Source: Acetobacteraceae bacterium | GTDB taxonomy: Bacteria > Pseudomonadota > Alphaproteobacteria > Acetobacterales > Acetobacteraceae | Direction: 5' to 3' | NCBI GenBank assembly: GCA_027306955.1 | Contig: DAHUXX010000137.1 | Span: 1 to 6,881, forward strand | DNA: 6,881 nucleotides | Shown here: positions 1 through 5,669 of the stretch, in pieces | How positions within the stretch are numbered: the stretch's first letter is position 1 | How the letters are laid out: every line of letters begins with the position of its first letter | The notes under the pieces: generated by a model | What the model was told of the DNA's origin: nothing | Database searches by the model: none | The model's input: only the letters and a program-made list of their open reading frames with translations | Translations under genes and position numbers: made by a program

Positions 1-319
1 CGCGCACCTCGATCCCCTCGGCCATCACGAAGGCGCGCTGGAACTGCCGCGCCGCGATGCCGCGGTGGAGGAAGACGCGTCCCTGGCTGTCATCCGCCTG
101 GCGTCCGCGGATGACGAGCTGGTTGTCCTCCTGCGTGATCTGCAGCTCCTCCATCGTGAAACCGGCGACGGCCAGCGTGATGCGCAGGCCGGCGCCGCCG
201 ATCTGCTCGATGTTGTACGGCGGATACCCGTCCGACGCGTTCTTGCTCGCCCGCTCGAGCATCTGCTCGAGATGATCGAAACCCAGGAACAGCGGAGAAG
301 CGAAGACGCGGGTGGACAA
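1..319 (-). CDS. ibpA: Small heat-shock protein, IbpA/Hsp20 family (3' end outside window)
   Basis: ATP-independent holdase chaperone of the cytoplasm that binds unfolding proteins and hands them to DnaK/ClpB (family knowledge). The visible 106 residues follow the E. coli IbpA layout: a short N-terminal arm with SPLFLGFDHLEQMLERA, then YPPYNIEQIG at about 32-41 opening the alpha-crystallin domain, then LRITLAVAGF, EELQITQEDNQLVIRG, a RVFLHRGIAARQFQRAF stretch at 81-97 and AEGIEVR at the window edge. The usual A-x-x-x-x-G-V-L motif would lie just beyond the window. The start is TTG at 319-317. I chose it because a perfect AGGAGG (minus strand, 330-325) sits five bases upstream and the next residues, STRVFASPLF, match the family N-terminus; no in-frame ATG fits as well. 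It is transcribed divergently from def and preceded by a heat-shock-like promoter and a structured leader. The family is clear; the IbpA symbol is by resemblance. Confidence 0.92.
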   Translation of the reverse strand, partial: MSTRVFASPLFLGFDHLEQMLERASKNASDGYPPYNIEQIGGAGLRITLAVAGFTMEELQITQEDNQLVIRGRQADDSQGRVFLHRGIAARQFQRAFVMAEGIEVR

Positions 320-324
320 TCGGG

Positions 325-368
325 CCTCCTCGGATGAGCGGGGCGGTTCGCCGAATCCCCGGAGAGGC
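325..368 (-). promoter_or_regulatory. Structured 5' leader, ROSE-like RNA thermometer candidate
   Basis: On the minus strand the Shine-Dalgarno region GAGGAGG (331-325) can fold back on CCCGCTC (342-336) around an AUCC loop. The pairs are 336-331, 337-330, 338-329, a G-G opposition at 339/328, a C-A mismatch at 340/327, then 341-326 and 342-325. The CCGCU segment opposite AGGA resembles the U-Y-G-C-U motif of ROSE thermometers, which uses a G-G pair and mismatches to melt with heat; here the first U is a C. An alternative rod pairs CGGGG (361-357) with CCCCG (343-339), CGG (353-351) with CCG (346-344), and GCCTC (368-364) with GAGGC (328-324), and also covers the ribosome site. The base pairing is visible in the sequence; the thermosensing role is inferred. 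Confidence 0.45.
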
Positions 369-382
369 AACCCGGCAACGCT

Positions 383-411
383 TAGATTGGCGGAACGCCG
401 TTGCGTTGCAA
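383..411 (-). promoter_or_regulatory. Candidate sigma-32-like promoter for the small heat-shock gene
   Basis: Read on the minus strand there is CTTGCAA (412-406) as the -35 region, a 17-base spacer and AATCTA (388-383) as the -10 region. The CTTG core plus a C-rich run (CGCC) just before the -10 resembles alphaproteobacterial heat-shock promoters, but the -10 also partly fits a housekeeping promoter. The predicted start near 376 would give a leader of about 57 bases before the TTG start codon. Assigned by eye only. Confidence 0.45.
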
Positions 412-448
412 GGGGCAACCCCAAGGCGCGGGCCGCGTTGCAGGACGG

Positions 449-473
449 CACCCGGCGTCGTTGCAACCGGGTG
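449..473. repeat. Inverted repeat with 7-base arms in the ibpA-def intergenic region
   Basis: CACCCGG (449-455) and CCGGGTG (467-473) are perfect inverted arms around an 11-base loop. The loop and right arm include the 8-base palindrome GTTGCAAC (460-467). It overlaps the candidate -35 of the def promoter, so it could be an operator or simply GC-rich structure. No run of T follows, so it is not a good intrinsic terminator. Confidence 0.35.
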
Positions 474-488
474 GCCCGGGGCGCTAAT
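461..488 (+). promoter_or_regulatory. Candidate promoter of the def-fmt-truA operon
   Basis: TTGCAA (461-466) and GCTAAT (483-488) are separated by 16 bases, each matching four of six positions of the housekeeping consensus. The predicted transcription start near 495 is only a few bases before the ATG at 498, and no Shine-Dalgarno sequence precedes that ATG. The mRNA would therefore be nearly leaderless if both calls are right. Confidence 0.35.
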
Positions 489-497
489 CCCCCGCCG

Positions 498-1097
498 ATG
501 GATGCTTCCACCCCCAGGCCGCACGTCCGCCCGCCCGCCCGCCCGCCCGCCCGCTCCCTGGGCAAGCCGGACGTCGAGCTGCTGCCAATCCTCATCGCGC
601 CACACAAGACGCTCAAGACCCGCGCCCGCCCCATCGCCAAGGGGGACGCCGACACCGTGCGAGCCCTCATCCCGCGCATGTTCGCCAGCATGTACGCCGC
701 CCCCGGCATCGGCCTCGCCGCGCCCCAGGTCGGCACGCTGCTGCGCCTTTTCGTCGTCGACCTGATGCCGGATAACAAGCCGCAGCCGATGGTTCTCATC
801 AACCCGGAGATCGCCGCCGCCAGCAAGGAAACCGCCATCCGCGAGGAGGGCTGCCTGTCGCTCCCCGGCCAGTACGCCGAGGTCGAGCGCCCGGCCCATG
901 TCGTCATCCGCTACGAGGACGAGACCGGCGCCCGCCGCCAGGTCGAGGCCGAGGGCCTGCTCGGCGCCTGCCTGCAGCACGAACTCGACCATCTCGATGG
1001 CATCCTCTTCGTCGACCACCTCTCGGCACTGAAGCGCAACATGATCCTGCGCCGGCTCGCCAAGGAAATCCGCCAGAAGGACACCAAGAACCCGTGA
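498..1097 (+). CDS. def: Peptide deformylase
   Basis: Removes the formyl group from the N-terminal methionine of nascent proteins at the ribosome; a metal-dependent hydrolase. All three family motifs are present in the 199-residue product: motif 1 GIGLAAPQVG (70-79), motif 2 EGCLS (117-121, metal ligand C119) and motif 3 QHELDH (160-165, ligands H161 and H165, catalytic E162). The family core begins around LLPILIAPH (28-36), so the ATG at 498 adds about 27 residues. These include the low-complexity RPPARPPAR (11-19) encoded by a (CCGC)7 repeat. No Shine-Dalgarno site precedes 498. It is the only in-frame ATG before motif 1 that keeps the conserved N-terminal region; a CTG near 579-584 is an alternative start. 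The stop overlaps the fmt start by GTGA. Function is certain, start site less so. Confidence 0.96.
   Translation: MDASTPRPHVRPPARPPARSLGKPDVELLPILIAPHKTLKTRARPIAKGDADTVRALIPRMFASMYAAPGIGLAAPQVGTLLRLFVVDLMPDNKPQPMVLINPEIAAASKETAIREEGCLSLPGQYAEVERPAHVVIRYEDETGARRQVEAEGLLGACLQHELDHLDGILFVDHLSALKRNMILRRLAKEIRQKDTKNP
527..554 (+). repeat. Perfect (CCGC)7 tetranucleotide repeat inside the start of def
   Basis: Seven uninterrupted copies of CCGC fill 28 bases, 29 bases downstream of the first def ATG. In frame they encode Arg-Pro-Pro-Ala units. Because the unit is four bases, a change of one copy shifts the reading frame. A second ATG at 502, in the next frame, lies just upstream (ATGGATG at 498-504). 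Repeats of this kind are typical slippage sites. Confidence 0.9.
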
Positions 1098-2038
1098 CGC
1101 AGCCCCTTGCCGTCACGGCAGCGGGGAAGGGGCGTCTGCGCCTCGCCTTCATGGGCTCGCCCGACTTCGCCGTCCCCGCGCTCAGGGCGCTGTCCGCGGC
1201 ACACGACGTCGTCGCCGTGTACTGCCAGCCGCCCCGGCCGGCCGGCCGCGGCAAGCACCTCCACAAATGCCCCGTCCACGAGGCCGCGGAAGCCCTCGGC
1301 ATCGACACCCGCACGCCCGTGCGCCTGCGCGCCCCAGGCGAGGCCGAGGCGTTCGCCGCGCTGGACCTCGACGCCGCGGTCGTCGCCGCCTACGGCCTCA
1401 TCCTGCCGCGCACCTTCCTCGAAGCGCCCAGGCGCGGCTGCCTCAACATCCACGCCAGCCTCCTGCCGCGCTGGCGCGGCGCCGCCCCGATCCAGGCCGC
1501 CATCCTCGCCGGCGACGAACGGACCGGCATCACCGTGATGCAGATGGACGCGGGCCTGGACACCGGCGCGACACTGCTGCGCGAGGCGGTCCCCATCGGG
1601 CCCCGCGACACCGCCGCCACCATCCATGACGTCCTCGCCCAGCTCGGCGCCAGCCTCGTCCTCAGGGCGCTCGCCGAGAACCCGCCGCCCGTCGCGCAGC
1701 CGGAACAGGGCGTCACCTACGCCGCCAGGCTCACGCGCGAGGACGGTCGCCTCGACTGGACCGCGGACGCCGCGGCGCTGGACCGCCGCGTGCGCGCCTT
1801 CACCCCCTGGCCCGGCACCTTCACCACGCTCGCCGCCACGGCCGTGAAGATCCTCGCGGCCGAACCCGTCCAGGGCAGCGGCCGTCCTGGCACCGTCCTC
1901 GACGACGCGCTCACCGTCGCCTGCGGCACTGGCGCGCTGCGCCTCACCCGCGTCCAGGCCCCCGGTGGCGCCGCGATGGACGCGAGCGCCTTCCTGCGGG
2001 GCCATCCCATCCCGCCGGGCACGGTCCTGGGCGCGTGA
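1094..2038 (+). CDS. fmt: Methionyl-tRNA formyltransferase
   Basis: Transfers a formyl group from 10-formyl-tetrahydrofolate to the amino group of Met on initiator tRNA, making the fMet-tRNA used to start translation. The 314-residue product has the normal length. The N-terminal formyltransferase domain starts at LRLAFMGSPDFAVPAL (15-30). The PPRPAGRGKHLHKCPVH loop is at 46-62, and the active site is CLNIHASLLPRWRGAAPIQ (116-134). Catalytic N118, H120 and D156 (in MDAGLDTG) keep the 38-residue spacing of the N106/H108/D144 triad in the related enzyme PurN. The C-terminal tRNA-binding domain follows from about 210. The GTG start overlaps the def stop (GTGA), with AGAAGGA at 1075-1081 as a distant Shine-Dalgarno site, so translation is probably coupled to def. 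A start about 12 residues later is not excluded. Confidence 0.97.
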   Translation: MTQPLAVTAAGKGRLRLAFMGSPDFAVPALRALSAAHDVVAVYCQPPRPAGRGKHLHKCPVHEAAEALGIDTRTPVRLRAPGEAEAFAALDLDAAVVAAYGLILPRTFLEAPRRGCLNIHASLLPRWRGAAPIQAAILAGDERTGITVMQMDAGLDTGATLLREAVPIGPRDTAATIHDVLAQLGASLVLRALAENPPPVAQPEQGVTYAARLTREDGRLDWTADAAALDRRVRAFTPWPGTFTTLAATAVKILAAEPVQGSGRPGTVLDDALTVACGTGALRLTRVQAPGGAAMDASAFLRGHPIPPGTVLGA

Positions 2039-2820
2039 TCCGCTACGCCATCGAAATAGAATACGACGGCGCCGGCTTCGTCGGCTGGCAGTTCCAGGCC
2101 AGCGGCATGTCCATCCAGCAGGTCCTCGAGCAAGCCGCCTCCCGCCTCGGCCGCGCCGCGACCCAGGCCGCCGGCCGCACCGATGCCGGCGTGCATGCCG
2201 AGGCCCAGGTGGTCGGCCTCGATCTCGACCGCGCCATCGAGCCCGAACGCCTGGCGGCGGCGCTCAATTTCCACCTCCGCCCCAACCGCGTCGCCGTCCG
2301 CCGCGCGGCGGTGGCGCCGGAAGGCTGGAACGCACGCCTCTCCGCCATCGGCCGCGAATACCGCTACCTCATCCTCAACCGCCGCGCCCCCCCGGCACTC
2401 CTCGTCGGCCGCGCCTGGCACGTCGAGCGCCCGCTGGACCACGAAGCCATGCACCGCGCCGCGCAGACGCTTCTCGGCAAGCACGACTTCACCTCCTTCC
2501 GCGCCGCCGCCTGCCAGGCCAGGTCGCCCCTGCGCACCCTCGACCGGCTCGACGTCCGCCGCGACGGCGAGCTCATCGTGATCGAGACCGCCGCCCGCAG
2601 TTTCCTGCACCACCAGGTCCGCAACATGGTGGGCTCGCTGGCCCAGGTAGGGCAGCGGCGCTGGCCGGAATCCCGCGTCGCCACGGTCCTCGCCGCCCGC
2701 GACCGCCGCGAGGCCGGCCCCACCGCGCCGCCGGAGGGCCTCACCCTCGTCGCCGTCCGTTACCATACCGATCCGTTCTGCGCGGCGCCAGGCATCCGCT
2801 GCAACGAACGCGGGCTCTAG
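2035..2820 (+). CDS. truA: tRNA pseudouridine(38-40) synthase TruA
   Basis: Isomerises uridines 38-40 of the tRNA anticodon arm to pseudouridine. The 261-residue length is standard. The N-terminus is IRYAIEIEYDGAGFVGWQ (2-19), followed by the catalytic RTDAGVHA with nucleophile D50. The active-site tyrosine region REYRYLI is at 107-113, GKHDFTSFRAAACQARSP at 148-165, FLHHQVRNMVG at 190-200 and EAGPTAPPEGLTL at 226-238, all family signatures. It starts at GTG 2035, overlapping the fmt stop by GTGA. No good Shine-Dalgarno site is visible, which fits translational coupling. It is the last gene of the def-fmt-truA unit and ends 45 bases from the convergent methyltransferase gene. Confidence 0.97.
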   Translation: MIRYAIEIEYDGAGFVGWQFQASGMSIQQVLEQAASRLGRAATQAAGRTDAGVHAEAQVVGLDLDRAIEPERLAAALNFHLRPNRVAVRRAAVAPEGWNARLSAIGREYRYLILNRRAPPALLVGRAWHVERPLDHEAMHRAAQTLLGKHDFTSFRAAACQARSPLRTLDRLDVRRDGELIVIETAARSFLHHQVRNMVGSLAQVGQRRWPESRVATVLAARDRREAGPTAPPEGLTLVAVRYHTDPFCAAPGIRCNERGL

Positions 2821-2865
2821 AAAACATGAGTTGCTCTAAACAGACGCCATCTGCCGGGCGCGGCG
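2821..2865. other. Convergent gap between truA and the methyltransferase gene
   Basis: The 45 bases between the two stop codons include a noticeably AT-richer patch (2819-2842) next to a GC-rich part. I see only short arms, for example GCCG/CGGC around CGCC on the minus strand and CCGGG (2854-2858) with CCCGG (2869-2873), and no hairpin followed by a T run. Termination here is expected from the gene layout but no intrinsic terminator can be supported. Confidence 0.5.
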
Positions 2866-3603
2866 CTACCCGGGCTTGACCATCCGCACGATGGAGCTGA
2901 CGCGCTCCACCCTGCCAGAAACGATGCGCGCAACCAGGCGCAGCAGCCGCAGCATCTGGCCCGTCCGCCCGATATCGGTGCGGTAGAAAATGTCATAGAG
3001 CTGCACCGGCATCGGATGGATCGTCGGCTCCGCGAAGCCGATCTCGCGTCCCGTCGCGATGATCAGCCTGGGCGGCATGTCCCGCTCGTTGACGCCGTAG
3101 TCCCGCATCGCCGCCTGCGAGCCCGGATGTGCCGCATGCCCCTCGCCCGGCTCGTAGGTCAGCAGCACGCCGCCGGGCCGCAGCGCGTTGTAGGCGGCGC
3201 GCAGCGCGTCGCGCTCGCTGTCGGCATGGTGCAGGCTTTCGAAGAACACCGCGCAGTCGAACGCCGAGAGTTGCGGCGGGTTTTCATAGTCGCCGCAGAC
3301 GAAGCCCAGCATGGCGTCCGGCGCGTTCAGGGCCCGGTTCTCCTCCGCCACCGCCACCATGTCCGGCGCGATGTCCACGCCCGTCACCTCGAAGCCGTAG
3401 CGGGCGAAGAACACGCTGGTCCATCCGCCGCCGCAACCGAAATCGACCAGGCGCGCGGGTGGCGCCGGCAGCAGCCGCATCAAGGCGCCGATCGCGGCCA
3501 GGTTGTTTGCGCAAAGCCCGTCGCTGAACGGCTTGCCCAGCGAATGCCGCCGCCAGGCCTCGCCGGTGTTGCGCAGGTAGTCGCGCTCGGCTTCCTTCGT
3601 CAT
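2866..3603 (-). CDS. Class I SAM-dependent methyltransferase, substrate unknown
   Basis: 245 residues with a Rossmann methyltransferase core. Motif I is LVDFGCGGGWTSVFF (52-66), the acidic end of strand 2 is VTGVDIA (73-79, D77), CGDYENPP (103-110) lies near the adenine site, FDCAVFFESLHHAD (115-128) is motif IV-like and LRPGGVLLTYEPG (141-153) is the post-motif strand. The last 35 residues are a basic, leucine/valine-rich helix-like stretch (GQMLRLLRLVARIVSGRVER) that could contact membrane or nucleic acid. The ATG at 3603 has a perfect AGGAGG five bases upstream (3614-3609), the strongest ribosome site in this operon. It also overlaps the stop of the preceding small gene by ATGA. It is the distal gene of the dapD-dapE cluster. 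The substrate (small molecule, lipid, sugar or protein) cannot be read from the sequence. Confidence 0.88.
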   Translation of the reverse strand: MTKEAERDYLRNTGEAWRRHSLGKPFSDGLCANNLAAIGALMRLLPAPPARLVDFGCGGGWTSVFFARYGFEVTGVDIAPDMVAVAEENRALNAPDAMLGFVCGDYENPPQLSAFDCAVFFESLHHADSERDALRAAYNALRPGGVLLTYEPGEGHAAHPGSQAAMRDYGVNERDMPPRLIIATGREIGFAEPTIHPMPVQLYDIFYRTDIGRTGQMLRLLRLVARIVSGRVERVSSIVRMVKPG

Positions 3604-3941
3604 CCTGGCCTCCTGCGGACCGGCAGCGGCGCCATGCAGGCGACCCGGGCATCGGCTGCGATCCGCCGCGACCGCCACCAATCCGGCTCGCGACGGACTC
3701 CGCCATCCGTGGCGGGCCAGCGCAGGCCGGCCGTCGAAGCCGCTCCGTTCGCCCCCGCGAGCACGCTCCGGCTGGATTGAATCATCCACCCAGGCCCTCG
3801 CCCGCGATCCTCGACGTCGCGCCGGAACTCCTCGAACCCGAACCTGCCGTCCTGTCGCTGGAAGAGATCCACGCAGCGATCGGCCCCGGGATTCTCGATG
3901 CTCCCGACCACCACCCAGGTTTTGTCGATCCTCAGCGACAT
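3600..3941 (-). CDS. Small hypothetical protein with conserved-looking N-terminal half and odd C-terminal tail
   Basis: 113 residues, no signal peptide or membrane segment. Residues 1-46 (SLRIDKTWVVVGSIENP, then DRCVDLFQRQDGRFGFEEFRRD) look like a compact beta-rich domain. From memory they resemble a small alphaproteobacterial family of about 75-80 residues with no known function. The continuation from about 47 to 76, ending LRWP, is a poorer match, and residues 77-113 are an arginine-rich, low-conservation-looking tail that runs to the next start codon. The stop overlaps the methyltransferase ATG (ATGA). The start at 3941 lies 13 bases after the membrane-protein stop, with only a weak GGCGGG upstream. 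The tail may come from a lost stop codon or a frameshift; the other frame of this stretch is also open. The gene call is likely, the function unknown. Confidence 0.65.
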   Translation of the reverse strand: MSLRIDKTWVVVGSIENPGADRCVDLFQRQDGRFGFEEFRRDVEDRGRGPGWMIQSSRSVLAGANGAASTAGLRWPATDGGVRREPDWWRSRRIAADARVACMAPLPVRRRPG

Positions 3942-3954
3942 GACGCAACCCGCC

Positions 3955-4545
3955 TCACCGCCCGGTGAGCAGCAGCGGCCCTTCCACCACGACCGCCAGC
4001 ACCAGGTGCACCACGACGACCAGCAGCAACGCGCGCAGCCGCGAAACCCCCAGCCCCACGCGCGCCAGGAACCACGACAGCCCCAGCGCATAGGCGATCA
4101 GCACCACGATCAGCGCCACCGCCACCGCCCCCGGCGCCATCCCCACGGAGACCGCGATCTGCACCAGCGGCATCAGCACGAAGATCGCCAGCATCGGCGC
4201 CCACTGGCACCAATTGACCGCGGTCGCGTAGCGCAGCCACGGTTCCTCGCGCCGCCAGCGCACGGCGAACCAGTGCGACACCACCGGCTGCGCCAGCATC
4301 GCCACCACCGTGCTGCCCACCGATTCCAGCGCGATGCCCAGCTGCCCGCTCATCGCCACCAGCAGCCCGCCCACCAGCGTCAGCGCCAGCATCGGCGCGA
4401 AGCTGTTGAGGAACCCCTGCACGCTGTCAGGAAACCCCGCCATCCCCTCGGCGCGGAACAGCGCGAGCCGCAGCACGCCGCCCGCGATGCCGATGCGGCG
4501 CGGCACCATCCGTCCCGGCGGCGGCGTGCGCGGCGGCGTCGTCAT
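3955..4545 (-). CDS. Hypothetical multi-pass inner-membrane protein
   Basis: 196 residues. A short proline/arginine-rich cytoplasmic-looking N-terminus (TPPRTPPPGRMVPRR) precedes about five hydrophobic segments, at roughly 48-66, 72-92, 114-134, 138-161 and 170-193. The connecting loop WRREEPWLRYATAVNWCQW (98-116) is the most family-like stretch and holds several aromatic residues at a membrane edge. No transporter or enzyme motif is visible. The charge pattern, with arginines between segments 2/3 and 4/5, would fit a small integral membrane protein of the Yip1-like type, but that is only a resemblance. The ATG overlaps the dapE stop (ATGA), so it is probably co-translated with dapE. I do not recognise a specific family and assign no function. 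Confidence 0.8.
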   Translation of the reverse strand: MTTPPRTPPPGRMVPRRIGIAGGVLRLALFRAEGMAGFPDSVQGFLNSFAPMLALTLVGGLLVAMSGQLGIALESVGSTVVAMLAQPVVSHWFAVRWRREEPWLRYATAVNWCQWAPMLAIFVLMPLVQIAVSVGMAPGAVAVALIVVLIAYALGLSWFLARVGLGVSRLRALLLVVVVHLVLAVVVEGPLLLTGR

Positions 4546-5669
4546 CCCAGGAAGGCGCCGATCACCGCGCCATAGGCGGCGGCGAGTGCGCGCAGCTCCT
4601 CGACCGGCACCGCCTCGTCCGTCTTGTGCATCGAGGCCCCCACCAGCCCGAACTCCGCGACCGGGCACAGCCGCGTGATGAACCGCGCGTCCGACGTCCC
4701 GCCCCCCGTATCGAGCCTCGGCTTCACCCCCGTCGCCGCCTCGACCGCCCGCGCGAGCTTTGCCACTGCCGGCCCAGGTGCCGTGAGAAAACTCTCGCCG
4801 GAAACCGAAACGACCAGCTCGTGCCGCGGCGCATGCCTCGCCAGCACCTCGCGCAGCCACGCCTCCAGCGACGCCCCGGAATGCAGGTCGTTGAACCGGA
4901 TGTTGAGCCTTGCCGTCGCCATCGCCGGGATCACGTTGGTCGCCGGATTCCCGACATCGATGCTGGTCACCTGCAACGTGCTGGGTTCGAAATGTTCGCT
5001 TCCCGCATCGAGCGTCCTGTCCGTCATCTCCGCCAGCGCCGCCACCAGCCGGTGGCACGGATTGTCCGCCCGCGAGGGATAGGCGGAATGTCCCTGCGTG
5101 CCATGCACGCTGATCCGCGCGTTGAGCGAACCGCGCCGTCCGATCTTGATCACCTCGCCCAGCCGCGACGGGTTCGTGGGCTCGCCCACCAGGCAGAAAT
5201 CCGGCACCTCGGCCCGCTCGCGCATCCAGCCCAGCACCTTCACCGTCCCGTCCACCGCCTCGCCTTCCTCGTCGCCGGTGATCAGCAGCGAGATCGAACC
5301 CCTCGGCGCGCCCGAAGCCAGGTACTCCTCCGCCGCCGCGACGAACGCCGCGATCGCCCCCTTCATGTCGCACGCCCCGCGCCCGTAGAGCACGCCACCG
5401 CGAACCTCGCCCGCGAACGGATCGGCACTCCATCCCTCGCCCGCGGGAACCACGTCCGTATGCCCCGCGAAACACAGGTGCGGCCCGCGATCCCCGATCC
5501 GCGCGTAGAGATTCTCGATCGCCCCGAACCGCAGCCGCTCCACCCGGAACCCCAGCCGCTCCAGCGCCGCCGCCAGCACCGCCTGCGTCCCGTCATCGGC
5601 GGGCGTCACGGACCGCGCGCGGATCAGCGCCTGCGCCAGCGGCAGCGGGTCCGCCGACCCGGCACTCAC
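4542..5669 (-). CDS. dapE: Succinyl-diaminopimelate desuccinylase
   Basis: Di-zinc hydrolase that removes succinate from N-succinyl-LL-diaminopimelate, giving LL-diaminopimelate for lysine and peptidoglycan. The 375-residue length is normal for DapE. Metal and catalytic residues sit almost exactly at E. coli positions: H70 and D72 in FAGHTDVV, D101 in YGRGACDMKG, E134 (general base) and E135 in TGDEEGE, E163 in VGEPT and H348 in SMHKTDE. The dimerisation/lid domain lies between about 178 and 290 and includes RRGSLNARISVHGTQGHSAYP. The start is GTG at 5669, overlapping the dapD stop by GTGA, and gives the expected N-terminus SAGSADPLPLAQALI. The open frame continues upstream into dapD but that part is antiframe noise. 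It is translationally coupled to dapD, the next enzyme but one in the same pathway. Confidence 0.97.
   Translation of the reverse strand: MSAGSADPLPLAQALIRARSVTPADDGTQAVLAAALERLGFRVERLRFGAIENLYARIGDRGPHLCFAGHTDVVPAGEGWSADPFAGEVRGGVLYGRGACDMKGAIAAFVAAAEEYLASGAPRGSISLLITGDEEGEAVDGTVKVLGWMRERAEVPDFCLVGEPTNPSRLGEVIKIGRRGSLNARISVHGTQGHSAYPSRADNPCHRLVAALAEMTDRTLDAGSEHFEPSTLQVTSIDVGNPATNVIPAMATARLNIRFNDLHSGASLEAWLREVLARHAPRHELVVSVSGESFLTAPGPAVAKLARAVEAATGVKPRLDTGGGTSDARFITRLCPVAEFGLVGASMHKTDEAVPVEELRALAAAYGAVIGAFLG

Noticed and set aside
320..497. CIRCE element (HrcA operator) upstream of the heat-shock gene
   Set aside because: No copy of the TTAGCACTC / GAGTGCTAA inverted repeat is present.
90..2005. 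Long open frames on the minus strand opposite def and fmt (about 300 and 360 codons)
   Set aside because: Low-complexity Gly/Ala/Arg translations with no domain; they mirror codon bias of the real plus-strand genes in GC-rich DNA.
1717..2766. A 349-codon minus-strand frame opposite truA
   Set aside because: Antisense to a fully recognisable TruA; its translation has no family motifs.
3016..3780. A 254-codon plus-strand frame opposite the methyltransferase
   Set aside because: No recognisable domain and antisense to a clear methyltransferase.
2866..3948. Methyltransferase with a 115-residue N-terminal extension
   Set aside because: The upstream part is arginine/glycine-rich and overlaps the small gene in another frame, while the ATG at 3603 has a perfect Shine-Dalgarno site.
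3955..5475. A 506-codon minus-strand frame running from inside dapE into the membrane gene
   Set aside because: Only the last 196 codons are real; the upstream part is the wrong frame of dapE, whose true frame carries all the catalytic motifs. Not a fusion protein.
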